A DNA stretch of 64,000 bases from Anodontia alba (Eukaryota; Mollusca; Bivalvia; Lucinida; Lucinidae). Location: positions 79,741,225 to 79,805,224 of the forward strand of contig OZ024828.1 of NCBI GenBank assembly GCA_964016985.1. The letters are read 5' to 3'. The position numbers and the translations under genes are program-made. Below are positions 1 to 12,100 of the stretch, in pieces. Within the stretch, counting starts at the first letter, position 1, and each line of letters opens with the position of its first letter. Under the pieces are notes generated by a model. That model was given only the letters and a program-made list of their open reading frames with translations, did not search any database and was not told where the DNA came from.

Positions 1-136
1 TTATATATTGTCCAGACAGAGTAAAAAATTACATAGCTATAATTTTCAGTCTGCGCATGTGTTTGTGGGTTTTAGAGGTTTTGTTCTCGCTATCAATCAT
101 TGGACTTTATGATGTCTATTTTTCTTCTCATTACAG

Positions 137-274
137 CATGCAATGAGTCTGAATTAAAGAGAAGATTTCCAGAGCTCTATACATCAGAAAAAAGGGAATT
201 CGCCACATGGCCTGGACCACCTAAACTCATAGGAAAAGAATCTCGTAATATTACATGGACGCCTTCCATAGACG
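137..274 (+). CDS. IL-17R-like exon 1 of window (ectodomain, FnIII-like start)
   Basis: The acceptor TTACAG ends at 136 and the donor is GACG|GTTAGA. The exon enters with two bases of a codon and leaves with one. It encodes 45 full codons, including WPGPPKLIGKESRNITWTPS, which resembles the A/B strands of an FnIII-like receptor domain with an N-glycosylation sequon (NIT). The other two phases hit stops within a few codons, which fixes the frame. Confidence 0.75.
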
Positions 275-3102
275 GTTAGAATAGTTTTGTTTCCTTTACC
301 GTTTTAACACAACTTAATCATACGTAACTTATCCTAAATTTGAATAAATCCATTTTACTACTTCTTGATGTATTTAAAACTGATGGATGAATGACAAACA
401 GTGTAGATCCTGATCAGAATCCGATTGTGGCGCCTGATCTGGATCTATGCAGTTTGCATAGGCTTTTTTTTTTTACCGCATTTAGCCCCAAGTTTTGAAC
501 AGAAGCGTCGTACAGTCCTAAGGGGAAGTCCACCTCTACTGGTATACATTCAGCACTGCACAGTCATGATGTGAAGTCCGCCTCATACATGAAGTATTAT
601 ACAGTCTTGAGCTGAAGTCCGCCTCTAGCGGTACGTCATACAGTCGTGAGCTGAAGTCCACCGCTAGCGTTATACATGAAGAACCGTACAGTTCTGGGTT
701 GAAGTCTGCCTTTACATGTAGCTGTACACATTGTCGGGGAGCGGAAGAGAATGGACAATTGCGGATTGTAGGGCACTTACGATGTTGTACAGTGGACGTT
801 CAGTTACTTGCGCTGTTGGATATTAAGGAAAATCTTTTGTCTTTAACACGTAAAACAAACTTCCACGCTCATGGCTGCTCTGTTTACATATTTGGCACAA
901 CGCGTGATTATTTAAAAAAGCAAATGGCTGATCGTCCAATATACAACATCGCAAGTGCCGTACAATCGCAACTGTCCGTTCACTTCCGCTCCCTGATCCT
1001 GTTACACATGGAGGGCCGTAAAGTCATGATGTCCGCCACTAGGCAGGCGATTCACATGAAATATTAAGCCATATTTTCTCTGAAAAACAACAACAACAAC
1101 AACAAACAAAACAACAACAACCAAAAAAATGTCATCTGCTGCAGTTGTGATTAGTACTTTAATGGACAAGTTAGCCTGTAAACGACAGGCGAACAGAAAA
1201 GATTCTGAAAAAATTGCTCGGATGCGCAAGCTGGCTCCAGACTTCCGTTGTGCACGTATGACCTTGAGAACATTTATTTTCTGTGTTTCAGGAGGTATTC
1301 ACTTTCTGAAAGGGTTCCAGATAACACTGTATGGTATCAGTTTCCGGTCCTTTGATAAAACCCTATGTGCTGTTATTAACCTTAATGGTACCAATGAGGC
1401 AACAATCTCACGGCTCATGAATGTAAGACTTCCTTTTTAACTCTCTGCAGGTTTCATGAAAATTTCAGCAGACGAGATTTTGAAATATGTTAATTTTTCC
1501 TTAATAGAGATATTGCCTGTTTTCTGGGAAAATTACAAAAACATCATACTTTGTCGACTGTTGAATTTGCTCAGAGAGTGTTAATAATAATAATAGTAAT
1601 AACAAAAAATAATAATAGTAATAATAATTATAATAACAAGAAGAAGAAGAAGAAGAAGAAGAAGTATTTCTGCTACTTCATCTACTACTACTACTATCTT
1701 ATTATAATACATTACTAAAACATGCCTATTCAAAATATACTGAAAATTTTACCACAAAAAATGAAAATTTTCAGAGAAAAAATTCGGATATTTTTCATTT
1801 TTCTACTCAAAACATAGATTGTGGGTACTCGTTAGAACCGCCTCGCCGAGGCGGTTCTAATGAGTACCCACAATCTATGTTTTTGAGCAGAAATAAGAAA
1901 AATAATGCATACCCCTATAAACCCCAGCTTTACTATATAAAAGTGGGGTTTAAGGTGGTCAAAATTATATAGATATGTTTTCGTGATGAAATATCGTGCC
2001 GCCATGACAAAATAGAGTTTTCATACATGCGGGCAACGAATGCTCAGGTTAGCTTCAGCATTCATCGGGTCCTTAGGAGACAAATTTCATGCAAAGTAAA
2101 AGCCATTAATTTCTGAGGGAAAAACGAGAAAAAAGAAATCATTTATATATCGCCGGCTGATTTTTCCCAGACAGTGATGAAGGTTAAATCGTTCCCAGCG
2201 GGCACATGGTGTGACGCATTGCGTTTATACAACGTAGTATTAACGTCGCTGCAACGTCATGATGACGTTGCATCGACGTTAATCCGACTTTGTATAAAGT
2301 GCCCGCTTGGTATGATTTATTGATGAAGTAGTAACCGAACGCTCAGAAAAATAACGAAACACTAACTGTTCAAAATATCTATCTTAGGCTACGTTTGAAG
2401 CTCATTTTGATGCTCCCGGGGACTTCATGGTAAATGTACAGTCGTTACCTCCACCAGACAAGGGGTATACTCCGGTCATTGAGGAGACACTTTCAAAGGA
2501 TAACTACAGTATGTATATCTGGGCCCAGTTGTTCAAAACTAACGATGAAGTTAGTTAACGCATCGTTAAAACTTTGATCATTAAATATGGCATATATGCT
2601 AATATTGTTGCTGAAAAAAGTAAGTAGCTTTTGCATTTGCAAAAGTTACTCACATTTTTCAGCAAAAGTACCTGTGAATTAGAAATTGTATTTACTAGAA
2701 CAGTTAACATTTTGACCACTTACGAGCTCGTTAAGCTAACGATGCTTTGAACAACTGGGCCCTGGATTTTTCCATTTCTGACGGTTCCCAGTGGGCACAC
2801 AACGTTAAAATGACGTCGTATCAACGTCGATGCGACATGATCACGTCGCATCGACGTTGATACGACGTCATTTTGATGTTGTTTGCCTGCTGGGTTTATT
2901 TTGAAAAACAGGTGTGCATATAAATAGTATAGAAGATGTCAAGGAAGAGCCACAATCACAGAAATAGCCTACCAAAGATACCAAGAGGAAGAGCAAACAA
3001 TACATGACAGAAAGTACATAAGCTACGAACAAAAGAAAAGCAAAAGGCAAAGTAGCCAGTTCCGTATTCCCCAATCTGATCACAATACCAGACAGGATCC
3101 GC

Positions 3103-3151
<49 letters not shown>

Positions 3152-6100
3152 CAACGAAATAGGGTAACAACAAGAACAAGAACAACGACGACGACGACCA
3201 CCACCACCACCACTACCACCACCACCACAACAACAACAAAAAACCAACAACAAAAACCAACAACAACAAACAAGAAAAATCCGCAGCGAACAGCCACAAG
3301 GCCACACACACACACAAAAAAAACAAACAAACAACATTAGAACCAGGGATTGAATCACTTCTCAAAGTACTGAATAAGTATTTACATTATTGAATTTTGT
3401 TACAAAAGGCTGGTCCCCAACATACTACTCTGCATACGAACTTGTTAGAGACGTAGTCAAAAGAATTAAATGTATTCACACTTAAAAATGAATCCTTTGG
3501 AAACAAAGAACGTATCGAAGAAAGTTTTTATTCTAATCATGTTCCGGATTTGGTTATACACCGTTGCTTATGCCCTCTAATCTCGTGTTGAGCATCGGTT
3601 TTATTGTATGCAATACTGGATTACCCAAAACGAATGCCTGTCTTAACTCTAACGGTGCCAAATTGCAGACGACATTTGTCGTCTGCTTTTCTTTTTTAAC
3701 AAACTATCGCTTGGAAAGAAGTTTATACATAAAGCTGAAAGACTGAATGTCAAACAGCGTAGATCCAGATAAAACGGCTCATATGAGCCGTTTCATCTGG
3801 ATCTATGCTGTTTGCAAAAGCTTATTATTATCGCCTGTGGCAGTGAAAGAGTTAAAGCTAAAAGCGATTAATACACTTACAGGGGAGACGACTCTCTTAC
3901 AATTGCTCTACCTACCTTCTGAAAAAGGGATACACCCTAAAAGGAAAGAATTGGCTCTCTTTGTGAGCGAAATCTTTCCTTTTAGAGGGAAGCGAATTCT
4001 TTCTCAGTAGGGTGGACCTCTTTTCAGAAGGGTTATGTGTTCAGAAAAGCAAACAGGAAGTCACAAAAGTTATCTCCCTTGGCGGGAAATGGCAAAACTT
4101 CTACCCCTTAAGTGTACCTATTTCCCTTAAAGAAGATGTGTGGACAAAATAGCCAGCCTGTCATCAGTTTCAATGTTTTTGATACACAATTGATAGGCGA
4201 CATACGATCAGTTGACGTTATATGACAAGGTGCCTTTCTTCACGGATTTCATCTATTGTGCTCTTGTCCATTTTGAAAGATGGCATCTACAGAAGTATCA
4301 TTTGATAGTATCTATAAAATGCTTAGTTTGAGCCCTTTGTTTTATCAGTGTGTTTTTGATTAAATGCGTTGAACTGTGACAGTTCCTATGTTGCAGCTCG
4401 TCTTTGTTTGTGCGTCTGTGGTAGCATATTTGGCGTTTGTGTTGTCCTTATTTCGAGGGTTGAGCGCAAGACTATGGTAACTCAAACATAATTTTGAAAC
4501 CCTTGTTTAGGGGCAACTTGGACCCCTTTGTAAACAATGCAAATTTAGGTGCCATTGCTCATACGAGCAATGACACCTAAATTTTCATTGTTTACAGAAA
4601 GAAATGTTGTAATCTTCATAACGCCTTCATGGTGAGGAGATTAGGTTTGGGGAAAAACAACCATCTGACTTACGCCATTCTTGCGCTCAACCCTCGATTT
4701 GTTCCTCATCTCTTCTTCTTCTGGTGCCTCAGGAGGGCTGTGCTTCGTGATTGTGGCATTTCATGGGTATCTTCACTTTTTAAGTTATATTTTATTGTCT
4801 TAACAATAAAACTTGACAGGAATACCAGTAGAACTAGTTTAAGCCCCAAGTACTTGTTTCAGTTCCTATTTTGCAGTTCTTTATAGAATCGAGCCTCAAT
4901 AACTCGAACATCTTTGGGTCAATGTGAATTTATTCTAGACATGGATAGTATTTTATGTCGGATATTGCAACGTTGTCGTTGTATCTTGTCATTATTTGTT
5001 CCTTATCTCTGCTTCAATTGGTGCATTTGGAAGGTTGTGCTTCGTAATTGTGGTTTTTCTTGCATAATTAATACCTATGTCAAATAGGGAAGTAATCCTT
5101 GACCTGTTAACCCTTCTCTTGCTGAACAGGTCATGCCCTGTCTTAGCAAACAGTGCAAATCCAGATCAGTTGGCTTCTGAAGAAGCCAACTGATCTGGAT
5201 CTGCACTGTTTGTCATTAAATATGTGAATTTCTATCAAAAACCTGGATCAAGTAATCTGATTGGCTGGAAATTAGAAGTAGGCGTAGCATCTTAATTTAT
5301 TCAGCATGACAAGGATTAATTCAAAGATCATATCATATCTATAGACGAATCTTCACTTAATGTAATAGTTTCGGTTAACTGTAATTGTCGTGCAGTAAGT
5401 CAAAATTCATTTTTCATGGGATACGCTTAGCAGAGTTCTTTAGATTAATGTGAATTCTATCCTGATCACCCTGTTTAGTGAACCTTAACCTTTGCTTTCC
5501 TCTATTGTAGCATATCATCCAAATATATCTGTAGATATAGTTGTTGTGCAGCTAAACGACTCAACCATCAATGTCAGTATCGAAATACTTCCAGAGGTAG
5601 AGGAAATCAAGAATTATATATTGGAAGCGTTTTATGTCTCCGATTCCACCAGAAATATAAGGGAACGAATTAAGGCTGTTATCCCTTCGAAAAAGGTAAG
5701 TGTTCTACATTCACGAACTGAATACACTTATATATTTTCAACTGTGTTTTAACAAGGCAGACGTTTTTATCAATCTATTTGCTTTTCTGCACATGAGGCC
5801 CCTTCAGAAAAGGGGCTACTCTAAAAGGCAAAAATATGCTCCGGAGGGAAGCAAATTAAATCATTTAAGAATGGGAGCAAATTATTTCTTTCTAGAGTAG
5901 AAGCATTATCAGAAGAGAGGCAAACAATTTCGATAGTGTATGACTTCTCCTTAAGCTGACATAAAGTTTAAGACTTGTTAACCCTAGTCCTGCTGAACCC
6001 GAATATACCCTGATTTGCAAACAGTGTAGATCCAGATCAGTTGGCTTCTGAAGAAGCCAACTGATCTGGATCTGCACTGTTTGCCATTAAATATTTATCA

Positions 6101-9100
6101 ACAATTTATATCAACAATCTGGATCAAGTAATCTGATTGGCTGAAAATTAGAAGTGGGTGTGGCATCTTAATTTATTCAACATGACAAGGGTTAAACAGC
6201 AAACAATAGTATAGAAGATATCCAGGAACAACCATAATCACAGAACATAGTCACTAAACACAACATGACACGAAAAAGCCTCGCAGCGAGCAGCCGAGCA
6301 GCCACAAGGCCGCACGAACAACAAAACACACCTGAACAACCACGTAAGAACAAACTACGTGGTGGATTTATCACTGCCAAAGGATTTTAGGTGAACAATG
6401 AAGAAATTGATCAAATTTGCAGATATGCAGACTGATTTCGGCATTCCATGATCACGTAATTTCGTATAATGATATAGTGAAAACAAAATTTAGTAGAGTC
6501 TACATTATTAGGACAATTTTTTGCAGTTATAAAGTCAGCTTCTTCAATTGGTTTATTACTTTCTGCAACCTATTTACTGTATAAATTAGTCTATATGACC
6601 CGATTTGTTGCAGTTATTAACTCACCTTCTTCAATTTGTTTATTACTTTTTGCAACCTATTTACTGTATAAAGTAGTCTGTATGACCCGATGTTTTGCAG
6701 TTATAAAATCAGCTTCTTCAATTTGTTTATAATTTTTGCAACCTATTTACTGTATAAATTAGTCTGTATGATCCGATTTTAGCAGTTATAAACTCAGCTT
6801 CATCAATTTGTTTATTACTTTTTGCAACCTATTTACTGTATAAATTAGTCTTTATGACCCGATTTTTTGCAGTTATAAACTCAGCTTCTTCAATTTGTTT
6901 ATTACTTTTTCCAACCTATTTACTGTATAAACTAGTCTTATGACTCGATTTTTGTGCAGTTATAAACTCAGTTTCTTCAATTTGTTTGTTACATTTTGCA
7001 GCCTGTTTACTGTATAAATTAATCTGTATGACCTGATTTTTTGCAGTTATAAAATCAGCTTCTTCAATTTGTTTGTTACTATTTGCAACCTATTTACTGT
7101 ATAAATTAGTCTTTATGACCGGGTTCTTTGCAGTTTTAAAATCAGCTTATTTAAATTGTTCATTACTTTTTGCAACTCTGTGTACTGCATAAATTAGTCT
7201 GTGTGACCAAAATCGTCCTCATTTTCATATTATGCAGTGTGCAAATGTCGTGGCTCTGGATAAGAGGCTCAAAACTGGTTTTATTTCTCTACGACCATAT
7301 ATATGAATGATACGCTTTAGAAGCAAATCGCAGAGGTTTTGTTTTGAGAAATGAAAAAAAAACTATATATTTTGTTCAAGCAAGTGGGCCAAGATGGCCT
7401 TGTATTGCTCATCTGAGAACCTGACAAGTTTAGCCTTTCAGTTCAGGAGAAGCAGTTCAATAACATTTTCAAGACGACGCTTGTGGTGGCCATCTTGGAA
7501 CAATTTTAGCAATTTTGAGAAGTTCAAAATAGGTTTGCAAGCCATCTTGGTTTTCTGATCAAAACAATTTTAGTTTTGTTTTGATTTACAAGTCACCCGA
7601 TACTTTCTACTAAGTTTTCGAATCTTTAGGCCTTTCCGTCCTTGAAAAGTAGTTAAAATACATTTTCAAGATGGCCGCCATGGCCGCATCCTGGATATCA
7701 GATGGGAAAGATTTTGACTATTTTTGATCTACAACTCGCCTCGACACTTCTTTCCACATTTTGAGTCAGTTGGCCATTCCGTTCAGAAGAATTTCAAAAC
7801 ACATTTTCACATTGGCGGCCGTGGTGCTATCTTGGATTTAAGATCGTAACGATTTTCGCTATTTTTGATATACAGCACCCCTATACTTATCACGAAAACA
7901 TGCCTATATAATATTGACCCCTTTAAACCCCACTTTTATATAGTAAAACTGGGGTTTACAGGGGTATACATTATTTATCTTATTTCTGCTGAAAAACATA
8001 GATTGTGGGTACTCGTTAGAATGGCCTCAATTTGGCAGTCCTAATGGATACCCACATTCTATGTTTTGAGCAGAAATATGAAAAATATCAGAATTTTTTA
8101 TCTGAAAAATTTCAGTTTTTGGTGGTGAAACTTTTTAATATATTCGAATAGGTGTGTTTTCGTAATGTTACTTCAAGTTTCGAGTCAACTGGCCTTTCGG
8201 GTCAGGATAATAAGTTCAAAATAGATTTTCAAGATGGCCGCAATGGCCGCCATCTTGGATCGCAATGGCCGCCATCTTGGATATTTGATCGAAACGATTT
8301 TCTACCAGTCGCTCTGATACTTCCTACTAAGTTTCGAGTCAAACGGCTTTTCCGTTCAGCAGGAGAAGTTTAAAAAATTTCAAGATGGCGGCCATGAACA
8401 TGAAACAGTTTTAGCTATTTTTGATCTACAGGTAACCTCGATACTTGAGTCAATTGGTATTCCGGTTCAGGTGAAGAAGTTCAATATAGATTTTCAAAAT
8501 GGCCGCCATGGCGACCATCTTAGATTTTCAGTTGGATCAATATTAATTATTTTGATCTACAAGTCACCAGATACTTCCTATTAAGTTTCGAGTAAGTTGG
8601 CCTTTCAGTTCAGGAGAAGAAATGCAAAACAGATTGTTAAGATGGCGGCCATGGCGGCCATTTTGGATTTCCAATCGGAACGATATTAGCTATCTTTAAT
8701 CGACAAGTCATTGTGATACATTGTACCAAGTTTCGAGTTAACTGGCCTTTAAGTTCAGGAGAAGAAATTCATATTCAATTTTCAAGATGGTGGCTTTGGT
8801 GGCCATCTTGGATTTCCGATTGAAACACTTTTAGCTACTTTTAGTTACATGTCATCCTGATATTTCCTATTAAAAAAAAGGTAAGAGAAAAGTCCAGGGA
8901 GTGCCACAATCGCAAACCGCAGCCCTTCCCAGACCCCCCCCCCCCCCAAGAGGAAGAGGAAACCGTCAAATCTAAACAAGCACAAACCGAACAAACGTAC
9001 GAAAAGCACTAAGATTAGCTCTCATTTCCCCAAGCGAGGTAATCGCAATACTAAAAGGACTGAAAAACACAAGAACAAAATGACACTCGGAAAGACATAC

Positions 9101-12100
9101 AACAAATCGCCTTGTAGAATAAACCACAAAGCAACAAGGAGTAAGACTAACACCGGGACCACCGCCTTAGAACGGTCGGTAGAGCAAACCACCGGGGGGT
9201 TTCGAGTTTCGAGTAAGTTTTTTTATTAAGTTTCGAGTCAATTGGTCTTTCGGTTCAAGAGAAGTGCAAAACAGATTTTCATGATGGCCGTTGTAGTGGC
9301 TATCTTGGATTTCCGATCGGAACAATTTTAGCTATTTGTTTTTTATCTACAAAAGTCACCCGGATTCTTCTTACCAAATGTCGAGTCAATCAGTATTTCG
9401 GTTCAAGGGAAGAAGTTCAAGATAGATTTTTTAAGATGGCGGTCATGGAAGCTATCTTGGATTTCCGATCAGAATGATTTTAGGTATTTTTGATCTACAC
9501 CCGATACTTTTTACCAAGTTTCGAGTCAGTTGGCCTTTCGGTTCATGCGAATAAGTAAAAAATAGATTTTCAAAATGGCCGCCGTTGCGGCCATCTTGGA
9601 TTGCCTATCAGAACTCTTTTTTTGATGTACATGTCACTTCGATACTTCCTACTAAGTTCCTACTAAGTTTCAATCAGTGTTTTTTTCGGTTGAGGAGAAG
9701 AAGTTCAAAATGGCGGCCTTTGCGGCAATCTTGATTTCTGGTCTGAACGGTTTTATCTACTTTTGATCTATAAGTCTCTCCAATACTTCCTACCAAATTT
9801 CGAGTCACTTGGCCAAGGAGTGTAGGAGGAATTGTCAATTAAATCAAATTAGTAATGCCGCACGACCGGCGGACGACGGACATTGACCGATCACAGTCGC
9901 TCGCCTTGAGCATTTCGTGCTCAGGAGAGCTAAAAAGGCTTATTTAGAGCTGTAAGTAAGAGGTATACATTCTATATATCCGTTGTTAATTGTAACTCCT
10001 TAACAAACTTGTCCTCAACGTTCAACAAATCCATTATACGAGCATACTATCCTGTCTTGTGTGTAAAAAGGTATGACTGGGTGGCAAAAAGTGTAGACCT
10101 TGATCAAATGCCGTCTGTCTGACTGAATACTTAGGATAAATATGATTGTAGTAATTTTTCTCTGAACCTGACTTCTTTGCGGAAAAAGGAATTCGATGGC
10201 AAATCCCTGAGTAGAAATTGAAGATTTTTAAGATCATTGATGAACGTGTGTTATTTTACTCAAATAACCTTGATCTTCTCCCTCCTAAGCCTAAATTATC
10301 TTTTCGATATTTGAAACAAGGTATCCAAGAATTTCATGGGAAGTATGTTTTGGCTCAAGCTGATAAAGCTGCTCATAATGTTGTTGTTGTGTGACGACTT
10401 TATTATATCAATACTCTAATACAAGAACTTGTTTGTACCAAAACATATGAACGGATTTCTACTGACGAGAGAACCCCTTCTATCTATATTACTGCTAAAT
10501 TTGCAGTGAGTATTAAAGAAAAGCAAGACAGACTTCCTACGTTATATTGGTTACCGAAATTTCATAAGTGACCTTATGAAGCACGTTTCATTGCTAATTC
10601 TAGTTCATGTGCGACTACTGTTTTGTCCAAACTGCTAACTTCATGCCTTACTGCTGTTAAAAACATTGGATTAGATACTATGATACTGTTTACGAAATGG
10701 ATGGAAATAATTATTTTTGGTCAATTAAAAATTCCAATGATGTTCTCAATAAATTTAAATCTAAAAACTTTCAGGCTTCTAAATTGTCTACATATGATTT
10801 TTCTACATTGTATACTACGTTACCTCATACTCTTATAAAAGATAAACTTATTGATTTAATTAACCGAACATTTATTCGGGAGAATACCCAATATTTGGCT
10901 TACAACGAAGAATGTGCTTTTTTCACTTCTGATGTATACAATAATCACAATTTATGGTCGTGTCAAAAAGTCTGTGATGCCCTTGTATATCTTTTGGATA
11001 ATATTTTTTATTAGATTTGGAACTAAACTTTATGGCCTCGGTGGCTCAGTTGGATGCGCCGTCCGACTGGAGACCAGGAGGTCGCGGATTCAACCCCCGC
11101 CGAGGTCGGCAACATTCTTTCGTGGAGATTGATCATGAAATATTTTCTACGGTCATTCTCTCCCTTCCGCTGATTCAAGAAGGGCAGTTGTCAGTTTCTG
11201 GCGAAAGAATGTGCACAATACTGGTTAACCGCTTAGAGGACTAAGCCTGCCCAGTAAACGTGTGGTTAGGTAAACTGACCGCGCTTGACATGACCCCATT
11301 CGGTTGACTGGGCCGTAAAACCTCAACGCAAATAAACAAACTAAACTTTATAGGCAAACTATTGGTATTCCGATGGGAACGAATTGTGCTCCTCTTGTTG
11401 CAGATTTGTTTCGTTTTTGTTATGAGAGATTTCATGAAGTTTCTCTCACGTGAAAATCAGGCTGACATTATTGAGGCTTTCAATTCATCTTTAAGAAACC
11501 TTGATGATTTATTAAATATTGACAATATTTACTTTTACCGAATGGTGGACCGCATATACCCTACAGGACTCCAATTAGATAGAGCAAATTCTTCGGATAC
11601 CAAGGGACCTTTTTGGATTTGAATCTATGTATATCTAATGGTACAGTTTCTACCAAAATTTATGATAAACGGGACGATTTTGATTTTGATATAGTCACTT
11701 TCCCTTTTTTGGATGGCGCTGTTCACCGGCTAACCTCATATGGGGTATACATATCTCATCTTATTAGATTCGCCAGAGCTTCTTCAAATCTTAGTGACTT
11801 TAACTACCGTAATAAAGCCCTTACTGCCAAATTTCTTAGGCAGGGTTATCGTTATTTTAAACTTCGTAAGGCGTTTTCGAAAAGTTTATCGCAGACACAG
11901 TGCCTTGGTAGAAAAATATAGCATCAGTCTGAAAACACTTCTGCAACAAGGTATATCGGAACCAGAATTTTACGTTGACTTAGTGCACAGATTTTGTAGG
12001 AAAATCTAACTTTTCGGAGCAATTCAGAAAACTTATTAACCGTTATAAAAGAATTGGCTATAGCCTGGATATTATGCGGCACACTGCAAGCCTAGTTGTC

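Larger units (their letters stand above)
7380..9935 (-). repeat. 'AAGATGGCCGCCATGG' tandem array, reverse orientation, with two insertions
   Basis: About 13-15 degenerate units of ~120-130 bp share TTTCGAGTCAACTGGCCTTT, CAGGAGAAGAAGTTCAAAA and AAGATGGCGGCCATGGCG. The right terminus is GCCTTGAGCATTTCGTGCTC followed by AGGAGAGCTAAAA, the complement of the terminus at 58576. It is interrupted by a family A MITE (7888-8167) and another repeat (8879-9199). No ORF of note. Confidence 0.75.

Noticed and set aside
699..1067. 122-codon plus-strand ORF before the second receptor exon
   Set aside because: Covers the tail of a degenerate tandem repeat; no splice phase links it to the receptor exons and no motif is visible.
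2868..3358. Overlapping minus-strand open frames rich in Val/Cys
   Set aside because: They are translations of CA, ACC and AAC microsatellites; no start context, no neighbours, three frames open at once.
11034..11110. Functional tRNA gene
   Set aside because: The tRNA-like fold is the head of a SINE with body, tail and target duplication; the anticodon arm is poor and no stand-alone tRNA terminator follows.
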